A DNA stretch of 64,000 bases from Acanthosoma haemorrhoidale (lineage: Eukaryota; Arthropoda; Insecta; Hemiptera; Acanthosomatidae): positions 69,109,104-69,173,103 of the forward strand of contig OV884014.1 in the NCBI GenBank assembly GCA_930367205.1, in the 5' to 3' direction. The notes under the pieces are model-generated. The model was not told the origin of the DNA. It made no database searches and worked only from the letters and a program-made list of their open reading frames with translations. The position numbers and the translations under genes were made by a program. Below, in pieces: positions 22,720-33,666 of this stretch (position 1 is its first letter; every line of letters starts with the position of its first letter).

Positions 22720-23130
22720 TTTTAATTAAAATCTGTGGCTCCGGATTAAGTCAAAACAGTGGAAATCAATGTTTTGATTGATTAGAATTGTTTCTTATTG
22801 GCCTATGTCCGTAAACGACTAACAACAACGCACAAATAAATAAATCTAAAAAAATAAACGGTATATATACATTGACTAACAAAAAACGTGCCGCACCTAG
22901 AAAAATTCAAATATTTGCTTCCTAATAGAATTATTTTATAATTAATATTAAACGTTTACAGTTTTAAGGGAATATAAATATGAAGGAAAAACCTCATAAA
23001 TATTTAGCAAATTGATTCTAAAAAAATTTTTTGTAACTGATCACTACAAATTTAGAAAAAAGGTTTTTTTTTTTTAATTTAATAAATGTCTGGCATGTAG
23101 CCCGTGTTGTTGCTTGAGTGGTAGATGGTC
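22720..23130. other. No gene recognised
   Basis: AT-rich DNA between the LINE-A tail and the Tc1-like relic. Confidence 0.4.
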
Positions 23131-23135
23131 GAAGT

Positions 23136-23535
23136 TAAAGATATGCAGCCCGTGCACTGGGTTTACCTGATACAACTATTTGGAGTACGATGACAAGTTA
23201 GTGCATTCGGAGACCCGGTTCAAGTCGGCCACGATTGACAGAGCCAAGAGATGATCGGTTTAATGTACCACACACGCTTCGGAATCGGTTTTTCTGTGCT
23301 GCTTAGACTGCTCAACTTCTTCATACAATTAAGGGAGTAGCGATATGTGCAGAAACTGTTAGAAGAACACTTGCTGAAGTGAATTTAAATCCTCAGTTGA
23401 CCAGCATCAGGGTCATTGTTGATCAGAGAAAATTGTAGAGATCGTTTGGGAACACCTTATGCGGACTGAAAGCGATTGGCACAACGTTTTGAGATGAGAC
23501 ATGCTTCTCACATTATGCACCCAAAAAATAATAGT
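23136..23535 (+). pseudogene. Tc1-like transposase relic, N-terminal half
   Basis: One reading frame, broken by three or four stops, reads AARALGLPDTTIWSTM (helix-turn-helix), then GSSRPRLTEPRDDRF, PHTLRNRFFCAA, then VAICAETVRRTLAEVNLNP, and later a shifted WHNVL and DETCF. This order is characteristic of Tc1-family DNA-binding domains: the paired-like HTH, the RPR/RLT linker with R-D-D-R, and the start of the catalytic domain with the first D of DDE in the D-E-T/S-R-F motif. The remaining DD34E region, and recognisable inverted termini, are missing. It is an old relic. Confidence 0.8.
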
Positions 23536-23539
23536 GACT

Positions 23540-26330
23540 CTTTTTCAAGAAATTGGTATTATTGATTTTTACTGCATCATGTCCTTGATGGTGCAATAAA
23601 TAGTAGTTAATTTTTAACAAACAAGTTAATTTTAAGAATGCTGTAAAGTTGAATTGTTCTGAAGGCTTTACTTCAGCCAGCCAAAAACAGTCTCTTCGTA
23701 AAGGAAGTTTAAAATTTTTAAATAGTTCTGAGATAAAACTTTCAAAAATTTGTTAAAGATGGGTAGGATTAGGAAAGTTAGAAGCTGTTAGTGAGCTGTT
23801 TAGCCATGTTCAGAAATAATTGAGAAACCACCACCCGACGAATTATTGTTCCAATTTTAGGGTGAAATGAAATGAAAAAAAAGCAACAAATTATTCTATA
23901 TAGAATAAACGATAACATACAGGTACAAGTAAGTATGTCTATAGCACAAACTACACTTATGGGATTAACTTAATATAAACAATAAATGACCATTGTATAT
24001 GTGTGGTGACTTCAATGAACGAATACCATAATATTGAAACATAAATGAAAAAAAATATGAAAATGCTACTGGTTTCGCCTTTGAGGTATACGGAACCCCC
24101 TCGTCTATTTACGCTAATGAAATCTAACATATTAAACTAGGAGTTGATAGTTAGCCCTGAATTTAAAAATGAGTGGATTATTTGTTTGGCTATCGGTTTA
24201 CATTGCTGAGGGAAAGATGTCAAGAGTTTTATCTAAGCCGATTCACAACAAACCAATAGCTTTTACGAAACTGAAATGAAATTCAATGTATGTGTGGGGG
24301 TTCAGATACAATACCTTTACATGTGAAGTGGTGATCCAGTACTGCTTATGTGTTGACTTAAATCAACTTACTCACCGGATTAGTCTTCCAAATTTTAACT
24401 GGGTCAGACTAGAAAGGTCTCGTAAATTACGAAAAGGCCGGGCTCTAAAGTTCAATTGAACTTATGAAACAGAAATTTTGTGTGTACTCGAATCATTACG
24501 TATAACCCTGTATATATTATATCATACACCGATAAATATAAACTATTCGGGAAGCCATATGTATGTATCTATAAATATTAATGTCTTACTGGAGGGGGTA
24601 TCTGTATATTGGAATAATAATCCATAAATGCGGTGTAATAAAGTAATCAATCTCAAAACATGAATTTTAAGTTGAAAAATAAAACGAAATATAATAAATA
24701 ATTAGAAATTGATTTTATACAACAATACACTTCGATAATGGTGCTAAAAATTGTATCCACCTATTTTTTGTCAGTGGACCACATTTTCTATATTCTCGAA
24801 TCAGAACATTAGCGCGAAATTAGTTATTTTACTTTTAATATTGAGCTGTCTGAGATTACCCTGATTGGTCGTCTTTTGTTGTCTTATCTTACCCGGAGAA
24901 GGGCCGGTGCAGCTCAGGAAGGAGAAATAGGTCGTTCACGCAGTCCATAACTTACCAAGTCGGAGGTTTTTCATTTGAACTTTTAGTTTTATATTTGAGA
25001 AATTGATTCAAAAAAGTTACCTAATATTACTTGCAAGTAAAATGATAGAAATATGTATTTACTTAATTGATAACAAATACAAGCGTTGTATTAACGTAGA
25101 GTTGTAATTTATCAACCGAAGAAAAAAAAAAAATCATTTCTGATTTGTTTGGTATGACCTCTGACATCAAGAAATTAACTTAATATGACTTACGAATTAT
25201 TATTTATTCATAATTCTCGTATAAGATCATATTGAAATTTTTACTAATAAATCATTACTCGAATAGTGTTCTTTTAATAGGTTTTTGTCCGGAAGCTCCT
25301 AAAACGAAACTAATAACGTTTTGTGTCTTTATTTTCACCAAATGGTGCTTGTTTCATAAACAGTTGCCACAACCCTGCATTGAACACTGAGCTACTCGTA
25401 TCTTACGCTCTATCTTACTGATATCTACTAGTAGTGGTCCTTAATCCTACTGTTTAGGTAATTATTAGCCAAAGAAAATACTTAAGCTAAGTGAAGCATC
25501 ACAAAATTCAGGATTTATTTATAAATAGGAATGTCGGTTTAAGAGAATTTTTGTAGTTATTTTTGCACTATAGTTCCAACAAAAATTTAATTTCCTTTTA
25601 TTCCCAAGTAATTAATTTTTAGCATTGTCGTGGGCGCCCGCCGGTCGAAAAATATTTATTTTTTTAATACCAAGTGACTTATTATTTTGTTTTTAAATAT
25701 CATATATTCTTTATAATGGGAGAATAAATTGCCGCTATTAATATGACTAGAAGATGATTTTAAGTGTATCGCTGGAGTGCTTAAGTTATGCAAGGTTGCC
25801 AGCTTCTCCATCAATTAATAAATAAAAACACTTAATCATGTTTTATATGTATGGTTATATTTTCCAAGTCTTTTTCATATCCAATAGGAGCTCATGTCTT
25901 TACCTTGAACTAACAAAACCGTGAACATAGAGTACAGGCAGGGAATCTGGGCTCATTGCTCACTAGCACAATCGATATCAGACTTCGGTTTTTAGGAAAA
26001 TAGACGAAGAGGAATTCATGGTAGTCATCGAGAAATTTCACGCGGAATCGTCGATGCCAGTGTTCCATAATGGTCTAATGTAATGAGTAGCGAGATGGTC
26101 GCCTCCTTGGCCGAGTGAGTCACATCCATTGTCTCCTATCCAATGCCTACGAACGGAACAGCCTTGTGTGATTATTCAAATGGCCAGAGATACAAATAGG
26201 CGGAACAATGTTAGTAAACAAAGCACTGTGTCAGGGGCGCGAAAGGAAGACGATAAAGCGATCTAATTGGACATTTGGAAGTAAATGTTTCTGTCAGGAT
26301 GTCCAGTCTAGCCCAATCACGACAGCTTAT
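23540..26330. other. No gene recognised
   Basis: A long AT-rich stretch. I found no transposase, reverse transcriptase or repeat partner. A short GC-rich spot (about 25632-25645, GGGCGCCCGCC) stands alone. Confidence 0.35.
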
Positions 26331-26334
26331 AGTC

Positions 26335-26790
26335 ACCGTTATGAAATTAGACGCTTGGGATGAAAGGGCTACTTGGCGCGGCGTTGTCACCACATACCGA
26401 CTGGGGGGGGGATGATCACTAATTTGCTAATTACTTAATGATTGACATTATGGAAGTAAAGGGATCAGGTGGATATAAGAGAAGTATTGCACAGAGCGGC
26501 AAAAAGGCTTGCCATGTATTGCGGGTTCTCATACTTCACTATAGTCCGATTCAAGTAGTACCTTTATATAGATCTATATCTGGATTAATACAATCTATTT
26601 ATTTGTGTACAATTTTACAACAGTTTTACAAAGTGATTTGCGATTGTTACAAAGGTATAATGTAAATCATAAAACTTATTACTAACTTACATCTAACAAA
26701 CAAAATCATTGTCATGCATTGCGTGTCTCAAGCTTCTAATTTCGTGACGGAAACTATAGTCAGATTCAAATAGTACCTTTATATCTATAT
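26335..26790 (+). repeat. Dispersed repeat R2, copy 2, with partial duplication
   Basis: 26335-26545 matches 17336-17565. The end of R2 is repeated at 26709-26790 (GTCATGCATTGCGTGTCTCA and AGTACCTTTATAT), separated by about 120 bp that resemble the LINE-A 3' UTR in minus orientation (CTAACTTACATCTAACAAAC). A LINE tail appears to have entered R2 and duplicated its end, but the boundaries are not clean. Confidence 0.5.
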
Positions 26791-26856
26791 CTGGGTTATA
26801 TAGCCAGATATATCTGTGGATATATCACTAGTGGATATATCTGTGGATATATCTAT

Positions 26857-27589
26857 AGCCGACCGAAAGATGGAACAAAACAAGTGACATTGAACCCTAC
26901 GCTCTGTACATCAGATATAATCAAGCAAATTTTCCCTGACAGTCTGTTGCCATCGATGCGGGAATGGTAGTGGGGTCATAGTGTTAAACACTGGGTTTAT
27001 TAGATGCTGCAATGAGTCAAAAATCTGTGTCTCCGGTGAATGAACTCACCAATCGACGGCACACCAAGCAACGGGTAAGCAAAAAACTCTCGAGAGGCTA
27101 ATCTCTTGATCCCATTCTGAAATTGCTAGAGACTTTAAGCTGTATTGTCAGTCAAGTGAGTATATAGCGAGGCACCGTACAGCAGAGCTGGCCGGAGGAC
27201 AGATTTTTTTATCATCGGGTCGCTACAAGTTGGGTAAAGTTAGTAAGTGCGTACTTTTTTTATTTTGCTACTAAAATGGGCAGAGAAATGCAGACACCTA
27301 TCCATTTCGATACCCAGATAGTACACTGAGAAAGTTGGTGAGTTCTCTTGCCCTCCTATAATGTAGGATTTTGGCAAGGCTTTTTTCCCCTTTAGGAGGG
27401 AGAATCTAATTTTTTTTGGCAATTTGTGTAACTTGTGACAATTTGTGTAACCGTAGGCTGCAATTGGTTCGAGTATTTAACTAAGAAACTCTGTGCCTAG
27501 GTAGCAAGCAGCCTACAGCCGACCGAAAGAAAAAACAAAACAAGTGTCATTGAACCCTACCCTCTGTACTTCAGATATAATCAAGCAAA
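26857..27589. repeat. 73-bp direct repeats flanking a LINE-A fragment
   Basis: 26857-26929 and 27517-27589 are nearly identical 73-bp segments (AGCCGACCGAAAGA to AATCAAGCAAA). Between them lies a minus-strand LINE-A fragment. The repeat belongs to the LTR-2 family, and only the right copy continues into LTR-2 sequence. Confidence 0.8.
26934..27422 (-). pseudogene. LINE-A ORF2 C-terminal fragment
   Basis: On the minus strand SLLKGKKALPKSYIIGGQENS, YYLGIEMDRCLHFSAHF and KIKKVR (27422-27240) match LINE-A at 21.96-22.1 kb. The C-terminus NPVFNTM with the PLPHRWQQTV-like end lies at 26950-27020. Frameshifts occur between these blocks. It is 5'-truncated inside the region after the FADD motif. Confidence 0.75.
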
Positions 27590-27785
27590 CCTATTCAAAC
27601 TCTGCAGAACACTGATCTGGAGATAATTTTTCAACACCTCACCATACCTTCTTCTCTGTCATTTATACCTAGTCACCCCTATAAGTATAAGATCTATACT
27701 GTTGTGAGACGACTAATTGTCTTGTCCAGATCTTGTTGTTTGGAGTATCACCATTCTAAAACGGTTAGAGACCATTAAAGGTAGT
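27517..27785 (+). repeat. LTR-2-like repeat, copy 2
   Basis: Matches the reverse complement of 8.34-8.64 kb over ACCCTACCCTCTGTACTTCA, the CTATTCAAACTCTG box and AACACTGATCTGGAG. The TATA-like box is altered (TTCAAA instead of TTTAAA). No coding sequence adjoins it. Confidence 0.6.
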
Positions 27786-27835
27786 TTTGTAAAGATGGCT
27801 GAAGAGCTAACCACAGAACTAGCCGGTGGATATAT

Positions 27836-27932
27836 ACGAGGGTGGTCTGAAAAGTTTCCGACCTAACAAAGCTTTTATTTATTTTATTATCATCTTCATG
27901 TTGAGGCCGGAAACTTTTCAGACCACCTGTGA
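27836..27932. mobile_element. Very short mariner-type MITE
   Basis: Inverted termini of about 28 bp: GGTGGTCTGAAAAGTTTCCG at 27841-27860 pairs with the reverse complement at 27907-27927. TATA-containing dinucleotides flank both ends, consistent with a TA target. Total length under 100 bp with an AT-rich centre. The terminal sequence resembles mariner-type inverted repeats; the link is an inference. Confidence 0.75.
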
Positions 27933-27934
27933 AT

Positions 27935-28690
27935 ATATATGCCTTCCTCGCTAACTTTATATAGTTGACAAAGTCTTTTCCTGAATGAGCTTAGATTGGG
28001 CACGTGGACCACGTGGCCTGATCGTGACAGCGGTAAGCTGCCATTGACATTCACCAAATACTGGGAGGGGACAGACATAAGTTATTTCACGATCAATAAA
28101 ATAGTCGCGAACTCATAATATTATTTTTCATCAGGAATTTTACAGTATAACAATTCAGAAATAATATCTTTTAACCAATATTTAATTAAAAGAAAACTAA
28201 ATTTTAATAAAAAATAAAAAAAAATATTGAGACACAGGCTTTAAGACTAATTTCTTATTTATAGAATATATATTCTTATTTTATTCTAATACTTATCTTC
28301 CAATGAGGAAAAACAATAGAAAAAGACTACATACCATAGTTTAATTTTTTCATGCAAATCTATTTACAGAAAAAATATTTACAATATTAACAAGCAGAGA
28401 AAAATATATACAAAGAAATAAGAGAAATTAATAATTTACAAGAAAATGAACTATATACAAAAGGTAAAATTAATAAGGAAAAGAAACCAATACTAAATAC
28501 TAATATATACAAATGCGATATAAAATAAGGCACTCCAAAATCTTAAACATAAAAGAAAGTAATATAAAATAAAAGGCAAATACAAAGCAGGTACTAAAGA
28601 TAATAATCATATTTCGGGAACCCACCCTGGCTATACCCAAAAATGGTACTTCCCCAATTGTTTAAAGACAAAAAAATGATTTCCAATGTT
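27935..28690. other. No gene recognised
   Basis: Very AT-rich DNA with no supportable feature. Confidence 0.4.
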
Positions 28691-28694
28691 TTCA

Positions 28695-29150
28695 TAATAA
28701 AAATAATTTTATGCTAATATGCAATGCAGCTAGTATAAAACAAAAATAAACTAACGTAATCGGTTTTGGTTATGAATAAACTTTTCATTTAATTTAGGGA
28801 AAATATAAATAAAAAACATTAACGACAAAAACAAACAAATTATAAAAAAACAAACAAAAATAAACGAAATGCTATTAGAAGAATAATTTTTCATAATATA
28901 CATTATGCCCAATGGTAAATAATCGATTCTCACTATGTCTACATTAAACAATAAATTTTGTTGTGTTTTATTGTTATTAAAATATTCATCAGTTTATCAT
29001 ACTAAGTGTAACTTTACCAATGTAACCTTGGTTTGTCAAATATTATTCTTAGAAACATATTTTGGATTATTTGAACTATTAGTTGGATATTGGTATAACT
29101 TGCTAAGTGTAGCGTAACTTTGTGTGACGGACCTTTGTGGCAGCCCATCC
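28695..29150 (-). mobile_element. LINE-D copy 1 (Jockey-like 3' end)
   Basis: On the minus strand the frame ASYTNIQLIVQIIQNMFLRI (about 29100-29030) resembles the post-RT block TNIxxLQxIQNKxLRI of Jockey-clade LINEs. A long AT-rich 3' UTR ends with ATGCTAATATGCAATGCAGCTAG (read on plus, 28711-28733), which also occurs at 53.58 kb and 59.26 kb. All three copies lie on the minus strand. Confidence 0.6.
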
Positions 29151-29469
29151 CGTCTGGTATTTGTTTACAAAAAGATTTAAGTTGGCCAATTGAAAGTTTG
29201 AACGTTCTGTATGTTAAATACGAGCTTATTATTGGCAATACGAACTGCTGGAGCTGATTTCATATGGAATTTGATGTCCTGAATTTAAATATAGCATTTT
29301 GCTAGGATTCTCTTGATGGATTTGCCTAGGAGCTCAATTATAACATTTTAGTGAAATATACATTACACTATTTGAAGTTAAATTCATGGATTAAATAAAA
29401 AAAAACTATACATGGAATTTTTATTATTATATATTATTATATTATACAAATATTATTGTATACAAAACA

Positions 29470-30510
29470 AGAGGAAACATGTCATAGATGAAACGAACTA
29501 GCCACTGAACCCATCGGAAGCTTCTTTTCCTTGACATTCTTGAATGCATTTTCGAACAGTCCCTTTTTTAAATCCAGCAGTAATCTGTCATCATGTGCGT
29601 ATCCCATCTTTCTTGTTAATGGGCCTCCATAGTTTTAATATACTGGTGAAATCTTTCACATTGTTGCTCACTGGTGTCTTCCAAGTTTTCAGACAAACGA
29701 TCTAAGTGGCTATGTAAATAGTGAACCCTTAATGCTCATGTTACAACCAAGATGTCTTGAAACTGTTAAACATCTCGCTTACCAGGTCACCATAGTTTTC
29801 AGCCTTCCCTTTTCCAAGAAAATTTCCAACAACTGCAATAAACCGAGTCCAGGCTTTTCGCTCAGCCTCATTCATGCAATTTACGAAGGCAGGAATCTTA
29901 AAAAGTTGTCTTATTTGTAGGCCATCAAATATTCCAAGTTTAATTTTTTCCGCACTCAGCTGAGGAATTTTCCCCCAATATATGCAAAGCGTGACCCATT
30001 CTTATCAAGAGCCTTTACAAACTGCTTAATAAGGACCAGTTTTATATGGAGTGGAGGAAAGATGATTTGCTCTCGTTCAACTAAGGGGTCGTTAATGAAA
30101 TTCTTTTCCCCCGGCGTCTATGTTTTGTCTCTTAAGCCAGTTTACTCTAACCCAGTGGTGTGATGACACAATAAACTAGGATATTTTTGTTGTGGCCATT
30201 TCGCTGCCCAAAGAGAATGTTTAGCATTTTTAAGTCTATACAAATCACCCATTGATGTTCATGATACTTTATCTTCTCCAAGACCAAAGCTATGGTGATA
30301 AATATTTCTTTCATTTTCGTCGAGTGAGCAATTGGTATTGAATCATATTTATTCCCATTATGTAGGACACATTTCAAACCTCGCATTGAACTGCCAATAA
30401 ATAGGCGCTAATCATAAATTGAGAGAAGAAGGGTAGCAGACGTTCTCTACAATAAAAGATAATTTTGGTTCCTTGTTCCAGAAAATTTTGTCAAAATTGC
30501 TCGCCAAAAA
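29470..30510 (-). pseudogene. Eroded gene of an unnamed transposon-like protein family
   Basis: Translating the minus strand from 30412 gives RLFIGSSMRGLKCVLHNGNK, then PIAHSTKMKE, then YHEHQWVICIDLKMLNILFGQ, then, after frameshifts, IIFPPLHIKLVLIKQFVKAL, KIKLGIFDGLQIRQL, AWTRFIAVVGNFLGKGKAEN, LGCNMSIK, SHLDRLSENLEDTSEQQ and ERWDTHMMTDYCW. I recall this block order (FIDSS, LHNGN, HxWxIC-DxKM, FPPLHIKLGLIKQFVKAL, NFLGN, DYCW) from a protein family present in many copies in arthropod genomes and usually left unnamed. It is probably a transposable-element or domesticated protein. At least six frameshifts or stops make it a pseudogene. Confidence 0.65.
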
Positions 30511-30514
30511 ACAC

Positions 30515-31335
30515 TCAGTTCTAAAAAAATAGAGTAGATAGAGAAAAAATGATTTGATATTTAGACTGAGCGCCCCAAAAATACCTAAAATCAGTTTTAA
30601 AATCCTAGCAGAAAAAAAAACATGTTTTTATTGTAGGTCTGTGTTATTGATAATTAAAATGTATTATATATGTGTTAATTTGTGTACTAAAGTTGCAAAC
30701 ATTTAAACTAGCATGTATTGAAGCTTCGGATGACTGACGTTCATGGAAAAACGAAAGAGTATAATGGAAATTAGTTCCGTTGCTCGATGAAGGAAATGCA
30801 AATGAAATGCCTATCGTGAGTACAAGAGGCTGAGTCTTCACGGCATTCCAATGAGTTCCTTCCAAGTGATTAGAATTACTTTCATCATGTAATTACATCA
30901 CTCACTTTTACCTTTTCTGTAATTAAAGGAGTGTTCAGGCTAAACTCCAGAGTAAATTTTATGGTGATTGCTTCATTAGGAAATCCCACCATTCTCAAAG
31001 TGCTCACTACCTTTCGCTGTTGCTGTGTGACGAAAGGTTAATGAAACCATGTCTTTCAAAGTGAACCGACGGTTGGATTGAAACTTTAATAAAATACTTA
31101 TTTACGACACGAATCAATGCAAATAAGAGGAAATTAAAATCTCAATCAAACTTTAAAACAAAAATGCAATCCAATGATTATTGGTTCATGTTGATTGCCT
31201 AACTCTGACATAAAGTTTCGCAACTTGCTGTAATGATTCTTCCTTTTGAAACCTTCAATTGAAATGGCCGTTAGTAAATTGATGACATACGATTGATGAC
31301 AATTCGATGAAATATACGTAAATTATTTAATGTGT
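30515..31335. other. No gene recognised
   Basis: AT-rich. The 73-codon minus frame at 30644 shows no domain. Confidence 0.4.
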
Positions 31336-31756
31336 TAGAAAATAAGATTGAAGTCTCTCCAAATAAATATATTTATTGATAAACCATCTCCAGGCAATGT
31401 TTCGCCTATTCAGGCGTCATCGGGACAATAATTTAGAACATGATACATAAATTTATGTATTTGGAAACAACATAAACGCAATAAAAGAAATACGATACAA
31501 TAAGAGTTAATTTATTAAATAATAAGATTGGAAAACAATAAAAAGATCTTAACAACTCACCTGTGAAATTCGAAATCTATTTTATTCCAGTTTTGTGTTA
31601 TGTTATTGTTGTTTCTAAATATAAACATTTATGTATGTTGTTATATACTTATACAGAAGTTTTATCCCTAATGATGCTTTAGTAGGCGTCAAATTGACTG
31701 AAGATGGTTTATCAATAAAAATATTTATTTTGAGAGACTCCAAGCTAATTTTTTAA
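31336..31756. mobile_element. Inverted-repeat element with hammerhead-like motif, copy 2
   Basis: The terminal blocks are inverted: AGTCTCTCCAAATAAATATA at 31353 pairs with the block near 31725-31742, and GATAAACCATC with GATGGTTTATC. Just inside, the left arm reads, on the minus strand, GATGACGCCTGAATAGGC followed by GAAAC (31399-31423). The right arm has a weaker version at about 31670-31690 (ATGATGCTTTAGTAGGCG). Total about 420 bp with an AT-rich centre and no ORF. Same family as 11.29-11.63 kb. Confidence 0.6.
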
Positions 31757-31916
31757 CATATAATAAATACCTACATACTGTCTGGGTATTACTACCAAGA
31801 AAAATAAATAAATTTAGTCGATTAATCAATTAAAGTTCAATGTTTGAATTGTACTTAACTTTGTAGTCAATTTAAAAGATTAAGAAAATATTATTTTCCT
31901 TAGGTTATCAACAGTT

Positions 31917-32051
31917 AAATAATCTTTGTAGAGGAGAGTTTTTTAAAAGAAAAGAAAGAAAAGCTTTATTATAAAATACAAGCAAAACACTGGTATATAC
32001 AAATATTACCAGTTACGTTACTACATACTGGGTGAGAGGTCTAGGGACGAG
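31917..32051 (-). repeat. LINE-E-type 3' end, copy 2
   Basis: Reverse complement of 1572-1702. It is followed immediately at 32052 by the T-run that is the tail of the minus-strand LINE-A copy. Confidence 0.6.
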
Positions 32052-32525
32052 TTTTTTTTTTTTCAAAACCTCAAAAAGTAATACAATGAACAAAATTTTT
32101 TTATAGAGTTACAAGTTGCTCCCGTACTGCGATGCACTGATACATTCGAAGGAGGGCTTAATAAAAATACATTCAATCTGTAGTAAAAAAGTCATAACCA
32201 CGTACACAACACTAGTTGATGAGGCTCACCTTCAGTTTATTACCGTGAACACTAAGCACTAAAACTAAAAAACTATACCTAGAACCTAAAACTAAAGCGT
32301 TCCAGCCACGACAGCGTCCTGCCATCGATGGGGGAACGGAGCGGGGGTTATAGTGTTAAACACCGGGTTTGTTAGGTATTGCAAGGAGTCGAAAAACGTG
32401 ATATGTCTACGCTGGATGAATTCATCCACCGTAGGCAGCTCAAATATCTCATGCAGCTCACTGTTTCTTCGCTGCTCGAATGAAGTACCTCTGACCACTT
32501 TCATCAGTTTTGGAATAGAGTGGGG
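32052..32525 (-). mobile_element. LINE-A copy, 3' end with tail
   Basis: On the minus strand the ORF2 C-terminus (about 32525 to 32292) is followed by the 3' UTR with GGTGAGCCTCATCAACTAG and an A-rich tail (T-run 32052-32063). The UTR matches the TSD-flanked insert at 20.25-20.47 kb, so the two are one subfamily. Confidence 0.85.
32292..32504 (-). pseudogene. LINE-A ORF2 C-terminal fragment
   Basis: Seventy codons without a stop. It has RRNSELHEIFELPTVDEFIQ and FFDSLQYLTNPVFNTI followed by PFPHRWQDAVVAGTL, the C-terminus of this subfamily. The ELHEIFELPTV form is shared with 44.99-45.5 kb and differs from the ADLHPLLGVPSV form at 0.9 and 22.2 kb. Confidence 0.75.
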
Positions 32526-32529
32526 TCTG

Positions 32530-33500
32530 GGGCTAAAGCTGGGACTTATATGTATAAGAAAGGATGAGATTCTGGGAAGTAGAGAAGTCTTAGAAAGATG
32601 CGGTTGTTTACTTAAAAATAACAGGAACCATCAGTGACTTCCATGAAGTCACGAGGCAGGTATACAGTTCTGCTTAAGCCCCTTCTACTTGTTCTTAGCA
32701 TTATAAAACTAAGGACTTCAATTTCACTCCTATAAATATGAGTAAGTAATTTTCACCCCTGAATAAGAGTGAGTACATAAGGATGTATATACCACTTTAA
32801 AAAAAAATATATATATTTTACCACATAAAATTTCAATTCAGCACATACCTAATGACAGTGTTGGCTTACGAATCCTCGCCAATAGCCTTAAATTATACTT
32901 CTTGTTCTTAGACTAGTCTTCTTGCTTACTTGTCACCGCGGAAGTGATGTCCAGGAGGGTAATATATATGGAAGAAGTTTTATTTTATATACTTTTTAGT
33001 CCCATTGCGGTTTCAATCCATTTTATCTCCACGCTTCTTTCACGAGCATAACACGGCCAGCTTATGCGGTAATATGGTCAAGAGAAAACAATATGTGAAA
33101 AACATCGTCCTCTTTTTTCGAGTGTGTTTCGTTCTGCTTATAGCAGTTAGAGCTGACTTTTTCCCATTGCACAGAACACTCTCGAAAGAAAAAATTAAGA
33201 TAGGGTCCCATCGACTTGATTTATGAAGGTGTAAAACGGCAATACAAACAGAAATTGATCGAACAGATTTTGACGAAACAATAACTCATTTTTTAGGGAA
33301 TCAAATTCCCCGATTGGACAGTTATTAGATTTTCTCCTATTTACTATCGATAAAACTGTTATCGAATTACATAAGTATTACAAAAATAATGACAGAGAAA
33401 GAGGAAAGTATGTTCATATTTGTTTAAATAAAAACATTTTTTTTAAATCTGATTTTTAAAATTCTCTGCAGTTTTGAGGCTGCGCCGATGATATTTACTA
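32530..33500. other. No gene recognised
   Basis: A 73-codon plus frame at 33005 has a hydrophobic stretch but no start context or domain. Nothing else is supportable. Confidence 0.35.
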
Positions 33501-33508
33501 AATAACAT

Positions 33509-33620
33509 ATTTTTTCAGAGTGATCTCATTAGGGTATTAATTGATTGTTATCATGTTTTTACATACAAAATACATGATTTAGCGACCACTAACTACATAA
33601 GATAAATCACCCTATACTCT

Positions 33621-33666
<46 letters not shown>

